NCBI GenBank assembly: GCA_030669265.1
Contig: DAOVDY010000042.1
Coordinates: forward strand, 1 to 6,532
Direction: 5' to 3'
From: Desulfobacteraceae bacterium
Lineage (GTDB): Bacteria > Desulfobacterota > DSM-4660 > Desulfatiglandales > B25-G16
Length of the DNA stretch: 6,532 bases
Positions 6,428 to 6,532 of this stretch are shown one piece after another (the first letter of the stretch is position 1; each line of letters opens with the position of its first letter). The translations under genes and the position numbers were made by a program. The notes under the pieces are model-generated. The model made no database searches, had not been told where the DNA came from, and worked only from the letters and a program-made list of their open reading frames with translations.

Positions 6428-6434
6428 GAGGTGA
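6428..6434 (+). promoter_or_regulatory. Ribosome binding site of the MBL-fold gene
   Basis: GAGGTGA lies 9 nt before ATG 6444. It favours that ATG over the in-frame GTG at 6438, which is only 3 nt from the site. Confidence 0.65.
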
Positions 6435-6443
6435 CTTGTGGCC

Positions 6444-6532
6444 ATGAAAGGTCAACTAAACAGACTGAAAATCACTACACTTGCAGAAGATAGTGTACTT
6501 TACGAATCCCCTTACTTGGGGCAGCATGGTAT
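6444..6532 (+). CDS. MBL-fold metallo-hydrolase, N-terminal fragment
   Basis: The gene starts at ATG 6444 and runs off the window after 29 codons. The visible residues include LKITTLAEDSV followed by YLGQHG. This is the usual opening of MBL-fold hydrolases of the COG1237 type (archaeal 7,8-dihydropterin-6-yl-methyl-aminobenzene phosphate synthase-like), where a first beta strand with a V/AE/D.S motif is followed by L..EHGLSF. The metal-binding HxHxDH motif would lie beyond the edge. The call rests on the N-terminus alone and the substrate is unknown. It lies 65 nt after the HTH/Cys-rich gene in the same direction with no terminator visible between them, so co-transcription is possible. Confidence 0.6.
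   Translation, partial: MKGQLNRLKITTLAEDSVLYESPYLGQHG

Noticed and set aside
1..6532. CRISPR array, tRNA or rRNA genes
   Set aside because: No regularly spaced direct repeats with unique spacers, no cloverleaf and no conserved rRNA segments were seen on either strand.

Overview
The window is about 6.5 kb of bacterial chromosome-like sequence, low to moderate in GC, with genes mostly on the + strand and one insertion sequence on the - strand. The gene set suggests an anaerobic Gram-negative bacterium of the Desulfobacterota/deltaproteobacterial kind: an arylacetate/phenylacetate-CoA ligase next to a stand-alone ACT protein, a GAF-GGDEF protein, a YhaM-like HD nuclease, a small helix-turn-helix protein with a Cys-rich tail, and an IS1202-like (ISNCY) element. 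This placement is inferred from gene content; there is no rRNA or other marker gene here.

Layout. Positions 1-314 hold the 3' end of a PaaK-type CoA ligase, followed 24 nt later by a two-ACT-domain protein (339-845), probably in one operon. Positions 846-1157 carry no recognised gene. A nitrilase-superfamily amidohydrolase (1158-1964, TTG start) follows. It is complete apart from one in-frame TAG at codon 37, two codons before the catalytic Glu. A GAF-GGDEF diguanylate cyclase (2069-3088) and an OB-fold/HD-domain YhaM-type exoribonuclease (3298-4320) come next. The spacer after it contains four copies of an 8-bp repeat. An IS element (about 4505-5833) with one DDE transposase on the - strand and doubled TGTCCCC end motifs follows. 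Beyond it are a sigma70-like promoter, a HTH/Cys-rich regulator (5929-6378) and the first 29 codons of an MBL-fold hydrolase (6444 to the edge).

How the genes relate. Only the ligase/ACT pair looks like a tight functional unit: acyl-CoA activation of aryl acids plus a probable amino-acid-sensing partner. The other genes are separated by about 65 to 310 nt and may be transcribed independently. The diguanylate cyclase makes a second messenger, the YhaM-like protein acts on RNA, and the HTH/Cys protein probably regulates nearby genes.

The most notable observation is a perfect 14-bp inverted repeat with a 2-nt loop inside the nitrilase gene. The premature TAG lies in its left arm. Restoring the family-typical Leu codon (TTG) would break exactly one base pair of the palindrome, so the nonsense mutation looks like a quasipalindrome-correction (template-switch) event. 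I did not find a convincing undescribed multi-gene system in this window.
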